Assembly (NCBI RefSeq): GCF_014201335.1
Contig: NZ_JACHEB010000001.1
Span: 620,001-684,000, forward strand
Origin: Tunturiibacter gelidiferens
GTDB lineage: Bacteria; Acidobacteriota; Terriglobia; Terriglobales; Acidobacteriaceae
Direction of reading: 5' to 3'
DNA: 64,000 nt
Positions 1 through 8,290 of the stretch are shown here, piece after piece. A program made the position numbers and the translations under genes. Within the stretch, counting starts at the first letter, position 1, and every line of letters starts with the position of its first letter. Below the pieces are notes generated by a model. That model saw only the letters and a list, made by a program, of their open reading frames with translations. It searched no databases and had not been told where the DNA came from.

Positions 1-406
1 ACAGAATCTGGAAGGGTAGAATCAAAAAGCAGAACCAGCCCGCATGACCGAATCCGCGATCTGTCACAACAACGCCGATGGCCAGGATGAACAACGCACC
101 CGATGCCACACCCCACACTGGGTTCCGGAGCCGTCGCCGCAATGGCTCTAGCTCAGCATCCGTCCAGGCACCTTTCTTCATGCCGCCACGCAGCTTTTGC
201 ACGACCAAGGCGATGATCGCAAGTCCAGCCAGGAAAGGTATTGTGAAAGTGAACAAGCGAAACGCCCACACCGGCAACGCTGTGACACGATTGGACAGTT
301 TCGGGTACACCACTACCTCGAAGAACACCGCGCCCGCCATAACTAGGTTGCCAACCAGGGCCCACGCTGCCAATCGCATCGGCGATGAACGCTCGGCGTT
401 CTTCAT
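1..406 (-). CDS. Small multi-pass membrane protein, 3' end outside window
   Basis: Reading the minus strand from the ATG at 404-406 gives an open frame of 135 codons that runs off the left edge, so the C-terminus is missing. The sequence begins MKNAERSSPMRLAAWALVG and contains four hydrophobic stretches, at about residues 12-34, 48-70, 100-115 and 123-135, separated by a basic loop (QKLRGGMKKG). I do not recognise the family. It lies downstream of the tolC-like gene on the same strand, 36 bp from that gene's stop, so it may be co-transcribed with it. Overlapping frames in this region are shadows. Confidence 0.7.
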   Translation of the reverse strand, partial: MKNAERSSPMRLAAWALVGNLVMAGAVFFEVVVYPKLSNRVTALPVWAFRLFTFTIPFLAGLAIIALVVQKLRGGMKKGAWTDAELEPLRRRLRNPVWGVASGALFILAIGVVVTDRGFGHAGWFCFLILPFQIL

Positions 407-442
407 GCGGAGAATCCTAACACCGACCCTTGGGTTGCAGCT

Positions 443-1897
443 CTACCGGCCCAGGTAAACCTTGTACTGCGACTCCACGACGCCGGTATTGCGCGCCAAC
501 TGCAGCTTCGACTGGTTGTATTGATAGAGCGTATTCACAAGCGTGCTCTGCGCCGCCGCCAGCGTCGCCTGAGCCTGGACCACCGGCAGGTTGTCATCTA
601 CGCCCGCCGAGAAACGATCGGTCGCATCCTGCAACTCCTGCGTCGCAAGATCCACGTTGCTCTTGGCAACCTTCACCAGATCATTCGACGACTGAACATC
701 CAGCATCGCCGAGCGAATCTGTTGCTCAATTGTCACTCGCAACGACCCGATCTGCTGTCTCAGCCCGATCATCTGCGCATCCGCCACCTCACGCTCGCCG
801 CGAAGCTGTGCTTCTTCAAATACCGGCACGCTCACCTTACCGGTCGCCGTAAACACACCGTGGTAGAGCGAACCGATCTCACCGAGCACTCCATAGTACC
901 CATCGAACGACAACACCGGCAGCCGTTCAGCCCGCACGGCCTTCCGTGCCTTCACCGCAACCTCAAGCTGCGCCTGCAGACTCAGCAGATCCTTCCGGCG
1001 CTCGTAGGCCAGCTTCTTCGCATCATCCAGCGGCAACTGCGCAAACTCCCCATAAGGCGCCGCATCCGTAAGTTTAATCTCCTGATCCACCGGCAACCCA
1101 ATTAGCCGGTTCAGTGCAATCTTGTCCTTCGCAAACGCGTTTTCGTCATTGATAAGCGCCTGCTGCTGCGTTTGCAATTGAACCCTGGCGCGCAACTCGT
1201 CCAGATTGGTCCCAACGCCTGCTTCGTGCGAGGCCTTCGCCTGCTCATACGCGACCTCATCAGCCTTCTCCAATGCCTGCGCATTCGTAATCTGCGAAGC
1301 ATCCGCCAACGCCAGCAGATACTGCGTCCCCACGGAAAGGACGACGGCATCCTCCTGATTCAGCGTCGTAAAGTTCGCCGCCTTGGAAGCCTGTTGCGCG
1401 GATCGATACAGATAATAAGCCGGCACATTGAAGAGCTGTTGATTCAAGCTCATCTGTGCCGAAGCCGTGTTCACCTCGACGATTTCGTTAAATATGAACC
1501 CCGGCGGCAACGGAAACTCCGCAAGCGAGGACCCCTTGAATCCCTCCGCCGCAAGGTTAATTTGCTGCGCTTCGATCGCCCCCTTGGCCGTCAAGCTAGG
1601 CAACAAACTATTCTCGGCCGTCAGAACCTGGCCCCGCACCATCCGTTCGTTCTGGACGGCCAACAGCATCTGCAGGTTGCGCTTCTCCCCACGGGCGATC
1701 GCATCGTCGAGACTCAACGGCATCGCCCCAGGCGTCCCCTGCTCGACCACCACCCCGCCCGGAAACTTCACAATATTGGGCGTCGGAGCCGGAGGCAGAT
1801 CCGCGCTCTGAGTCTGTGCGTCAGCCAGTGGGCTGCACAGGATCAATGCCAGAGGCCAGGCCTTCACTCCTCTTAATCTTCCAGTAAGGGATTTCAT
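443..1897 (-). CDS. TolC family outer membrane efflux protein
   Basis: 484 residues, the usual length for the outer membrane factor family. An N-terminal signal sequence (WPLALILCSPLADAQ) is followed by a short proline-rich stretch and then two copies of the alpha-helical OEP repeat typical of TolC (for example YEQAKASHEAGVGTNLDELR in the first half and ATDRFSAGVDDNLPVVQAQA in the second). Family members form trimeric outer membrane channels that work with an inner membrane pump and a periplasmic adaptor. No pump or adaptor gene is in the window, so the substrate cannot be told. It is divergent from the DsbA-like gene, with 96 bp between the starts, and the small membrane protein follows it. 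An AGAGAG stretch precedes the ATG. Confidence 0.93.
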   Translation of the reverse strand: MKSLTGRLRGVKAWPLALILCSPLADAQTQSADLPPAPTPNIVKFPGGVVVEQGTPGAMPLSLDDAIARGEKRNLQMLLAVQNERMVRGQVLTAENSLLPSLTAKGAIEAQQINLAAEGFKGSSLAEFPLPPGFIFNEIVEVNTASAQMSLNQQLFNVPAYYLYRSAQQASKAANFTTLNQEDAVVLSVGTQYLLALADASQITNAQALEKADEVAYEQAKASHEAGVGTNLDELRARVQLQTQQQALINDENAFAKDKIALNRLIGLPVDQEIKLTDAAPYGEFAQLPLDDAKKLAYERRKDLLSLQAQLEVAVKARKAVRAERLPVLSFDGYYGVLGEIGSLYHGVFTATGKVSVPVFEEAQLRGEREVADAQMIGLRQQIGSLRVTIEQQIRSAMLDVQSSNDLVKVAKSNVDLATQELQDATDRFSAGVDDNLPVVQAQATLAAAQSTLVNTLYQYNQSKLQLARNTGVVESQYKVYLGR

Positions 1898-1993
1898 GCT
1901 CTCTTATTAGAGTGCCACACTCCCCTCCCGATGCAGAAATTGAAGGAAAACCGTTCCAACCCCGCCGTCAGCTAAAATACAAAAGATAATCCT

Positions 1994-2650
1994 ATGCGTC
2001 TTACACCAATGACCCGCATCCTTCTCGCAGCAGCCCTGTTCCTCGCCCTTCCGGCCAGCCTCCCGGCCTTCGCTCAGGGCTTCAAAGACACCTCCATGCT
2101 CCGTGCTCCCAAGGGCTCCCCGGTCGCCATCTACGAGTTTGAAGACCTCGAATGCCCCGCCTGCGCCCACGCCTTCCCCATCGTGCACGCGGCCGTTGAC
2201 AAGTACAAGATCCCGCTTCTTCGCCACGATTTTCCCCTCCGCATGCACATCTGGAGCATGGACGCCGCCATCACGGCCCGATACATGCAGGACAAGATCT
2301 CCCCCCAGTTCGCTGAGGACTATCGCCGCGCTGTCTTCGCGAACCAGATGTCTATCGCCTCGAAGGAAGACCTCAACGCCTTTACGCAGAAGTACTTTCA
2401 ATCTCACGGTAAGGTAATGCCCTTCGTCATTGATCCAAACGGCCTCTTCGCCGCCGAGGTACACGCCGACCAGACCCTGGGCGAGCGCGTCGGCCTCACT
2501 AAGACCCCGACCATCTTCATCGTCACCCAAAAGGGATACACCGAGGTTAGCGACGTGACCCAGCTCTACGCCATGCTCGACACCGCAATCGCCGAAAATC
2601 CCGCCCCCGCTGCCGCCGCAAAACCAAAGACCACCACAGCGAAGCGCTAG
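1994..2650 (+). CDS. DsbA-like periplasmic thioredoxin-fold protein
   Basis: 218 residues with a signal peptide ending near AFAQ28. The thioredoxin active site is C54-P-A-C57 in the context EDLECPACAH, and the cis-proline loop is TKTPTIF near residue 174. This matches the DsbA/DsbG thioredoxin_4 group, which makes or isomerises disulfides in exported proteins. The C-terminus is a low-complexity Ala/Pro/Lys tail (PAPAAAAKPKTTTAKR) that is not part of the fold. The next gene starts 14 bp downstream, so the two probably form an operon. A GATAAT sequence sits 4 bp before the ATG, which could mean a leaderless or very short-leader transcript. An alternative start is the Met at codon 6. Confidence 0.9.
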   Translation: MRLTPMTRILLAAALFLALPASLPAFAQGFKDTSMLRAPKGSPVAIYEFEDLECPACAHAFPIVHAAVDKYKIPLLRHDFPLRMHIWSMDAAITARYMQDKISPQFAEDYRRAVFANQMSIASKEDLNAFTQKYFQSHGKVMPFVIDPNGLFAAEVHADQTLGERVGLTKTPTIFIVTQKGYTEVSDVTQLYAMLDTAIAENPAPAAAAKPKTTTAKR

Positions 2651-2664
2651 GAAGCGATAGATCG

Positions 2665-3231
2665 ATGACCAGAGCCCAGCGTCTCCTCCCAGGCCTGCTG
2701 CTCACCACGATTGTCACGATAACCAACGCCCAACAAAGCTCCCCGGAGTTCATTCAACCCACGAGGCCAGTGCCAACTGGCCTCGCGCCCCACATGCAGG
2801 TGAAGCTGGTAAGCCAGCAAAAGGGCGAACGTACCTTCGCCGTCATCTTCGGCAAAGGCGACGAGGTCCTCAGCGGCCTCACCGACTTCGCGAAGCAATA
2901 CCACGTCGGCGACGCACACTTTACGGGCATCGGAGCAGTCTCGAGCGCCCTCACCGCATGGTTCGATCTCGACCGTAAACTCTACCATCCCCTGCCGGTC
3001 AACGAGCAGGTCGAGGTCCTCTCCATCATCGGCGACATCGCCACCTTCCAGTCGAGACCGATCGTCCACACCCACGTCGTGCTGGGAAAACGAGACGGAA
3101 CGACCGCAGGCGGTCATCTCTTCGAAGCCTGGGTGAACCCAACCCTTGAGGTCTTCGTCACCGCCGAGGACACACCACTAAACAAGCGCGACGATCCAAG
3201 CGGCCTCAGACTCATCGACCCAACGAAGTAA
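2665..3231 (+). CDS. Exported PPC/DUF296 domain protein
   Basis: 188 residues. The first 22 form a signal peptide (LLPGLLLTTIVTITNAQQ). The rest is a PPC (PCC, DUF296) domain, known from plant AT-hook proteins and from stand-alone bacterial proteins: a core GKGDEVLSGLTDFAKQY, then FTGIGAVSSALTAWFD, and the metal-binding-like stretch HTHVVLGKRDG followed by GGHLFEAW. Bacterial family members are mostly cytosolic trimers of unclear function. Export is the odd feature here. It follows the DsbA-like gene by 14 bp on the same strand, which fits a periplasmic role. There is no AT-hook. The function is not known. Confidence 0.85.
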   Translation: MTRAQRLLPGLLLTTIVTITNAQQSSPEFIQPTRPVPTGLAPHMQVKLVSQQKGERTFAVIFGKGDEVLSGLTDFAKQYHVGDAHFTGIGAVSSALTAWFDLDRKLYHPLPVNEQVEVLSIIGDIATFQSRPIVHTHVVLGKRDGTTAGGHLFEAWVNPTLEVFVTAEDTPLNKRDDPSGLRLIDPTK

Positions 3232-3255
3232 TTCGCGCGATCAATCTTTCACAGC

Positions 3256-3936
3256 TCAACGAACCTGAAAGATCAGGAAATAATCCTCTTTATCCGCCTT
3301 CGTAAAATCGTACGTCCCCGTGAGCTTGTACCCAGCATCACTCATCTCTTTCACCACCACATCCTGATTCAATCCGTGATCCGCTCCGTTGCCATTGCGG
3401 TCGATGATCCCGACCTTCGCCCCTGGCCGCAGTGCTTTCTGCAGCACCTTCATCGTCGACACCGGATGCGCAATCTCGTGATACACCTTCAGCATCAGCA
3501 CCGCGTCCACGCTACCCTCCGGTAGCCGCGGATCGTCGGCGGTACCCAGCACCGTTCGCACATTCGACAGATTCTCCGTCAACACTCTCTTCCCGATGTG
3601 TTCGATCGCTAGTGGATTAATGTCTTCCGCGATCACCGCGCCCGTCGGTCCCACCCTGCGCGCCGCAAGCACCGTAAACCAGCCCGAGCCCGCACCGATA
3701 TCGGCAACATTCTTCCCTGGCACAATCCCCAGCAGATCCATCACTCGATCGATTTGCAGCTTCTTATCCCGGTCCGGATACTCAAAAATGGAAAGGTCGC
3801 CCGAGTAAGGTGTGCTTGTAGGCCGCTGCGTCACATCCTGCGTGCCCGTCTGCCCACCAGCAGGCAAGCCCACTCCAACCACCAAAGCTAATCCAAGAAA
3901 AAATCTACCCAGCCCAAGCCGCGTCGAACGCATCAT
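3256..3936 (-). CDS. SAM-dependent methyltransferase with signal peptide
   Basis: 226 residues. The SAM-binding motif I is VADIGAGSGWFTVLAARRVG, followed by an acidic residue (AEDINPLA) at the end of strand 2 and the DAVLMLKVYHEI region, so this is a class I (Rossmann) methyltransferase. The first 28 residues form a convincing signal peptide (RFFLGLALVVGVGLPAGGQ), so the enzyme is predicted to be exported, where SAM is not normally available. Related exported methyltransferases are known in databases but their role is unclear. It converges on the PPC gene with 24 bp between the stops. The start could be either of two adjacent Met codons. Confidence 0.88.
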   Translation of the reverse strand: MMRSTRLGLGRFFLGLALVVGVGLPAGGQTGTQDVTQRPTSTPYSGDLSIFEYPDRDKKLQIDRVMDLLGIVPGKNVADIGAGSGWFTVLAARRVGPTGAVIAEDINPLAIEHIGKRVLTENLSNVRTVLGTADDPRLPEGSVDAVLMLKVYHEIAHPVSTMKVLQKALRPGAKVGIIDRNGNGADHGLNQDVVVKEMSDAGYKLTGTYDFTKADKEDYFLIFQVR

Positions 3937-4018
3937 CCCAACAGCATCCGCTAATTTGCGAACTCAGGCAATCCCACCATTGTCGGTTACAGACCCACCC
4001 ACAACTTCACCCACACGA

Positions 4019-5074
4019 TCAACTAATCTGCACAAGCTCGCTATTACCCGAAGCCCCTGGCGTCACCGACGAGGTCTGCGGCGCGCGCCAGTGATCGATG
4101 TAGCTCACCTGGTGCACGCAGCTAATCGTGCAGCCCGGCGCACAACTCTTCTCCGTCAAAAACTCCCGCTTCACATCGGCCGTCTGGTAATTCGCCAGCG
4201 GCACCCCCGGATACCCACGCTGCTGGCTGCAATAGTGCACCAGACCGTTCTCGCAGATATACAAGTACCGCCCACCCGCCCGGCATCGCCAATCGTTCGT
4301 CTTCCCATTCGCAATTGCTTCCTGGAAGTGATTGAACCGCGAGTAGCTCCGCCGCGTCAGGTTCCGCACCTTGTCCCAAACACTGCGCTCCGCATCGCCC
4401 AGCGGCTTCAACTGCCCGCTGCCATCGTGAATAATTCCAATCGTCGAGCTGAACCCCAACGCCAGCGCGCGCTCGCTCACCGTTAGCGCATCATTCGGAT
4501 CAGCAATCCCGCCGCCGACCACCGAGTTGATGTTCACATGAAAATCCGCGTGCTCAGCCAGCATCTGTAGCTTCTTATCCAGCACCTTCAGGCTCTTCTT
4601 CGAGACCTCATCCGGCATCACGTTATCGATCGAGATCTGCATATGGTCGAGCCCGGCCTTGTTCAGTCGCTCAATCCTGTCCGGCATCAGCAGATATCCA
4701 TTCGTGATCATCCCGGCGATCGCGCCCGTCTTCCTGATCCGCGCAATAATCTGATCCAGCTCCGGGTGCAGCAACGGCTCGCCGCCTGAGATCGTTATCA
4801 CCGAAGTCCCCAACCGCCCCAGATGGTCGATGCGGCGCAGCATCTCGTCCAGCGGAACCGGTGGCGAGTGATCGTCATACTCGTTGCAGTAGGTACAAGC
4901 CAGGTTGCACCGCCGCATCGGCACAATGTGCGCCATATACGGATGCCCGGTCGACATCACCGCGGAACCAATTGAACCCAGCTCGCGCAGCTTACGCGTC
5001 ACTGCCTTCAGGCGGCGCGTGGCGGTCATCGGACGTCTGCCATTCACCGAGGCAGTTGTAGAAGCAGAAGACAT
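4019..5074 (-). CDS. Radical SAM protein with cysteine-rich C-terminus
   Basis: 351 residues from the preferred ATG at 5072-5074; a longer frame upstream would overlap the divergent gene and is not needed. The [4Fe-4S]/SAM motif is C56-x3-C60-x2-C63 (RCNLACTYC), followed by the ISGGEPLLHPEL motif of the radical SAM core. The C-terminal region has further cysteines: WRC, YICENGLVHYC and CAPGCTISC. This resembles a SPASM/twitch auxiliary cluster domain, as in peptide-modifying radical SAM enzymes, but the spacing is not one I can assign to a subfamily. No precursor peptide is visible nearby. It is divergent from the FkbM methyltransferase. The reaction is unknown. Confidence 0.88.
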   Translation of the reverse strand: MSSASTTASVNGRRPMTATRRLKAVTRKLRELGSIGSAVMSTGHPYMAHIVPMRRCNLACTYCNEYDDHSPPVPLDEMLRRIDHLGRLGTSVITISGGEPLLHPELDQIIARIRKTGAIAGMITNGYLLMPDRIERLNKAGLDHMQISIDNVMPDEVSKKSLKVLDKKLQMLAEHADFHVNINSVVGGGIADPNDALTVSERALALGFSSTIGIIHDGSGQLKPLGDAERSVWDKVRNLTRRSYSRFNHFQEAIANGKTNDWRCRAGGRYLYICENGLVHYCSQQRGYPGVPLANYQTADVKREFLTEKSCAPGCTISCVHQVSYIDHWRAPQTSSVTPGASGNSELVQIS

Positions 5075-5260
5075 ATCACTTTCAAGTATATCGAAACGTG
5101 GCCCAACGTAGTGTTTTCCCAACAACCGGAACCCGAAACCTCATCCAACTTGCGTGTCATTTGCTTTGCCCGGTATCACCGCATCACAAGGCCTGATGAC
5201 GACCAACCTACCCTCCTTGTTGTAGTTACAAATAAAAACGACTGGCGTATCATCTCCCTC

Positions 5261-6151
5261 ATGCAACCAATGAAGCAGCAACTCCTGCGATTTGTGGGAC
5301 GTCAACATTGGCTTCGCGGTCGCGACAGAATCCTCCGGACGTTTTCGCACCCCGACCATCAGGAATCGCACCCGTTCAACACTGATTTCTTTGGCAAGTC
5401 TTACTCCGGCAACATGGCCAACTTCATCGACTGGTCCGTCTTCTACTACGGAGCCTTTCAGCTGCATGAAGTACGTCTCCTCGCCGCCATCGCCGACGCG
5501 CTCCGTGCCACCGGCAAGCCAGTCAACTTCTTCGACGTGGGAGCCAACATCGGCCACCACTCCCTTTTCATGTCCAGTCATGCCGATCATATCTTTTCGT
5601 TCGAGCCCTTCTCCGTCGTGCGCGCCGAGATGGAACGCAAACTCAACCATGCCAGGGTCGACAACGTAACTATCTTTCCCGTTGCCCTCGGCGACCAGAA
5701 CGAAAGCGGCACCTTCCACCCTCCCACCGGCGCCAACCAGGGCACTGGAACACTCGGCAACAACCTCCCCGACAACGCCTCCAGCGACGTTATCTCAGTG
5801 CCGGTCGTCCGCGGCGACGACTTCTTCGCAGCCAACAACCTGCCTCCCATATCGCTTCTCAAGATGGACGTCGAAGGCTACGAAGCCAAGGCACTCGCAG
5901 GCATGCGCGAAACGATCCGCCGAGACCGACCGCCCATCTTCGTTGAGATCCAGCACGATCAGTACACCGGCTCCGGCACGCACAAAGGAGCGACCGTAAA
6001 AGAACTCCTCTATCCCGATCACCTCATCTTCGAGGTCGGAGTATCCCACGGCCACTACGAACTCAAGCCCTTCATGACGGGAAATACCGAGGAAGCGCTC
6101 GTACTGCCAATCGAACTAGCTGGCCTGATCGAGGGCACCACGGTGCATTAA
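5261..6151 (+). CDS. FkbM family methyltransferase
   Basis: About 296 residues from the ATG at 5261; another ATG nine bases on is also possible, and a 50-codon upstream extension is unlikely because it would run into the divergent radical SAM start. The FkbM-type SAM-binding motif is FFDVGANIGHHSLFMSSHAD, followed by FSFEPFSVVRAEMERKL, and the family motif LLKMDVEGYEAKALAGM with FVEIQHD near the C-terminus. Family members methylate hydroxyl groups of sugars or polyketides. The pairing with a radical SAM protein may be functional, but the substrate cannot be deduced. Confidence 0.88.
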   Translation: MQPMKQQLLRFVGRQHWLRGRDRILRTFSHPDHQESHPFNTDFFGKSYSGNMANFIDWSVFYYGAFQLHEVRLLAAIADALRATGKPVNFFDVGANIGHHSLFMSSHADHIFSFEPFSVVRAEMERKLNHARVDNVTIFPVALGDQNESGTFHPPTGANQGTGTLGNNLPDNASSDVISVPVVRGDDFFAANNLPPISLLKMDVEGYEAKALAGMRETIRRDRPPIFVEIQHDQYTGSGTHKGATVKELLYPDHLIFEVGVSHGHYELKPFMTGNTEEALVLPIELAGLIEGTTVH

Positions 6152-6172
6152 GAGAACGTAGCCCCGACCGCG

Positions 6173-7165
6173 CTACAGCTTCGCCAGCAGCTCGCGCGTG
6201 TACTGGCCAGTCTCGCCAAAAAACTCTTCCAGCCCAAATCCAGGAATCACGCTCGAACGCTTCTTATTATCCGGCGTCAGCGTCAGCGTCTCCTCATGCT
6301 TGTCGCGAATCACCACCACGGGCACAGGCTTGTTCCTGTTGTCATGCACCGTCTTGGTCCAGTCGGCCCCACTTGAAACCGGGATAGAGTTCACCTTCAC
6401 CACCACGTCTCCCGCCTTCAAGCCAGCTTCCTCCGCTGGGCTGTGGATGTCGACGCTACGCACCAGCAATCCCGCACCACCGTCTGCACCAAAAAATCCA
6501 GCCAGCTGCGGTCCCATCACCTCAAGCTGCGCACCCGTATACGACGAACTCAGAATCATGTTCATCGCCAGCACCTCTCGGTGACCCTTGGGAATCGTTG
6601 TCGTCCCGGACGACGTCGAGGCCGACATAAAACTATTTCCGCCCACCGACCCCGAAATTGCTTGGCCCGGCGCCGGCACCGAATAGTGTTGCTCCCACGC
6701 CTGCTGCTCCACCGTCCGCCGGTCCGCCATCTGCATCGTCATCGTCTGCGTCTGCCCATCGCGGCTCACTACAAAACTCACCGTCCGTCCCACCGGCTGA
6801 TCGCGAAGCAAACGCTTCAATTGCTCTTGCCCGTCGACGGCCTGACCGTTCATCTGCAGAATCACGTCATGCATCCGCATCCCCGCCTTGCACGCAGGTC
6901 CGTCGTGATCCAGACTCACAATCTCCGCGCCCCGGGCCTCCTTCAGTTTCAGCGCACCAAGCTGATCCTCGCTCACATCGCGCGACTCCACCCCAAGGTA
7001 CCCCTGCGGCAAATATTTATGTGAGCCTTCCCCCATCGCAAGCATCCGCGGACCAAACCAGAACGGGATGCCCTGCGCCGCAAGCATCCTCTGTTCTCCA
7101 CCAAGAACAGCCGTGCCCGCCACCAGCGCCACAACCCCCAACGACCTGCGGTATTTCATCTGCAT
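6173..7165 (-). CDS. Exported protein with two PDZ domains
   Basis: 330 residues with an N-terminal hydrophobic export signal (GVVALVAGTAVLGG). The first PDZ domain spans about residues 55-145 (YLGVESRDVSEDQL, then GPACKAGMRMHDVILQMNG). The second spans about 215-305 (GLLVRSVDIHSPAEEAGLKA, then GDVVVKVNSIPV). There is no trypsin-like protease domain and no catalytic GNSGG motif, so it is not a DegP/HtrA protease although the PDZ domains look alike. It lies 65 bp downstream of the anti-sigma gene in the same direction. Proteins of this kind next to ECF sigma/anti-sigma pairs are plausible periplasmic sensors or scaffolds; that role is inference. Confidence 0.85.
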   Translation of the reverse strand: MQMKYRRSLGVVALVAGTAVLGGEQRMLAAQGIPFWFGPRMLAMGEGSHKYLPQGYLGVESRDVSEDQLGALKLKEARGAEIVSLDHDGPACKAGMRMHDVILQMNGQAVDGQEQLKRLLRDQPVGRTVSFVVSRDGQTQTMTMQMADRRTVEQQAWEQHYSVPAPGQAISGSVGGNSFMSASTSSGTTTIPKGHREVLAMNMILSSSYTGAQLEVMGPQLAGFFGADGGAGLLVRSVDIHSPAEEAGLKAGDVVVKVNSIPVSSGADWTKTVHDNRNKPVPVVVIRDKHEETLTLTPDNKKRSSVIPGFGLEEFFGETGQYTRELLAKL

Positions 7166-7230
7166 AACCTTATCCGCTTAGCTCTCGCATCGTTGTGATC
7201 GAGAGAACTCCATCGCCCAGTGGGATTTCT

Positions 7231-8187
7231 TTACTGAATATCTGCGAAGTTCTGCAGCGCGTTATACGAGGCAGTCCGAATATAGGGATTTGCGTCCTGA
7301 GTCGATACCGTCCGCAGCACCTGCCGCACACTCGAATCCGACTGCACCGGCTCAAGCAGCCCAATCGCAGTCTTCCGAATCCCGGCATCCGGATCATGCA
7401 TCACTGCTTCTAACACTGCGTCCCGCACATGTTGGTCCTGCCCGACATACTGCTGCAAGCCTTCGAGAGCCGTCATACGCACTCCCGCATCCTGGTCGTA
7501 TCGCAGCGAAACCATCAGCGCATGCCGAATCCCCTTACCATCGGGTGTCGGCTGGCACTCATGCCCGGCCTTACATTCGTTCGCCAGCGAGGAAACGGAG
7601 TCCTTCCGCACCACGTCGGTCGCAGCAGCATTGGTCCCAACCATCAGCAGCTTCCGAATCTCCGGACTATCCAGCGAGCCTTCCATCGTCTCTGGAACAA
7701 CCCGGTTGTACTTCACCTGCACCAGCTCCGAGTTCGGCATCTGCACAATCCCGGTCACATTTCCCACCACGCCCGGCTGTTCGGTAGTCACGATACCCTG
7801 CGGCTTCGGCGCATGTGCTACCTGATAGCGCAAAGTAAAGTTCCCTGCCAGAAAGCCCACGCCTAGCAGTAATGTCGCCAGCGCTGGCGCGCTCTGCACA
7901 TGCCCGCACCAACGGTAGAAATTAACTCTCAGTTGAGTAAGAAACCCATGCGGCGGAATCATATCCAGCGCATCATCCAGCCGCATCCGCGACTGCGCCA
8001 GAAGATTCGGCGTAGGCTCCAGCACCGGCAGCAATGCCAACCGCTCTTCGAACAACCGGATCGCCTCGAGCTCCACGCGGCAACCCTCACATTCGATCAG
8101 ATGCTGTTCCAGTCCCCCGGCAAGTTCATCGGGCAACTCGCCATAGTTCAGCAAAACGATACAGTCCCTTGCGCTCTCACACTTCAT
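7231..8187 (-). CDS. Zinc-finger anti-sigma factor with periplasmic HEAT repeats
   Basis: 318 residues. The N-terminus carries the zinc-containing anti-sigma motif H29-x3-C33-x2-C36 (HLIECEGC). One transmembrane segment follows (APALATLLLGVGFLAGNF). The C-terminal half contains HEAT-like repeats, recognisable as units such as DAGVRMTALEGL, DPDAGIRKTAIGLL and NPYIRTASYNALQ. The expected topology is a cytosolic sigma-binding domain and a periplasmic repeat domain, which could sense a protein partner. It is encoded 103 bp downstream of the ECF sigma factor and upstream of the PDZ protein, on the same strand. Confidence 0.9.
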   Translation of the reverse strand: MKCESARDCIVLLNYGELPDELAGGLEQHLIECEGCRVELEAIRLFEERLALLPVLEPTPNLLAQSRMRLDDALDMIPPHGFLTQLRVNFYRWCGHVQSAPALATLLLGVGFLAGNFTLRYQVAHAPKPQGIVTTEQPGVVGNVTGIVQMPNSELVQVKYNRVVPETMEGSLDSPEIRKLLMVGTNAAATDVVRKDSVSSLANECKAGHECQPTPDGKGIRHALMVSLRYDQDAGVRMTALEGLQQYVGQDQHVRDAVLEAVMHDPDAGIRKTAIGLLEPVQSDSSVRQVLRTVSTQDANPYIRTASYNALQNFADIQ

Positions 8188-8290
8188 TGTCCTACCTCAA
8201 CCAGCCTCAAATTCTGCACTTCTCTGCTGGGCTCTACGTGCGCCCTTATCCAATCATTTCGTATCAACTTCTACTTCCCAGCCGCAAACC

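Noticed and set aside
6173..7165. DegP/HtrA protease
   Set aside because: Only the PDZ domains are present. There is no trypsin-like domain or GNSGG motif.
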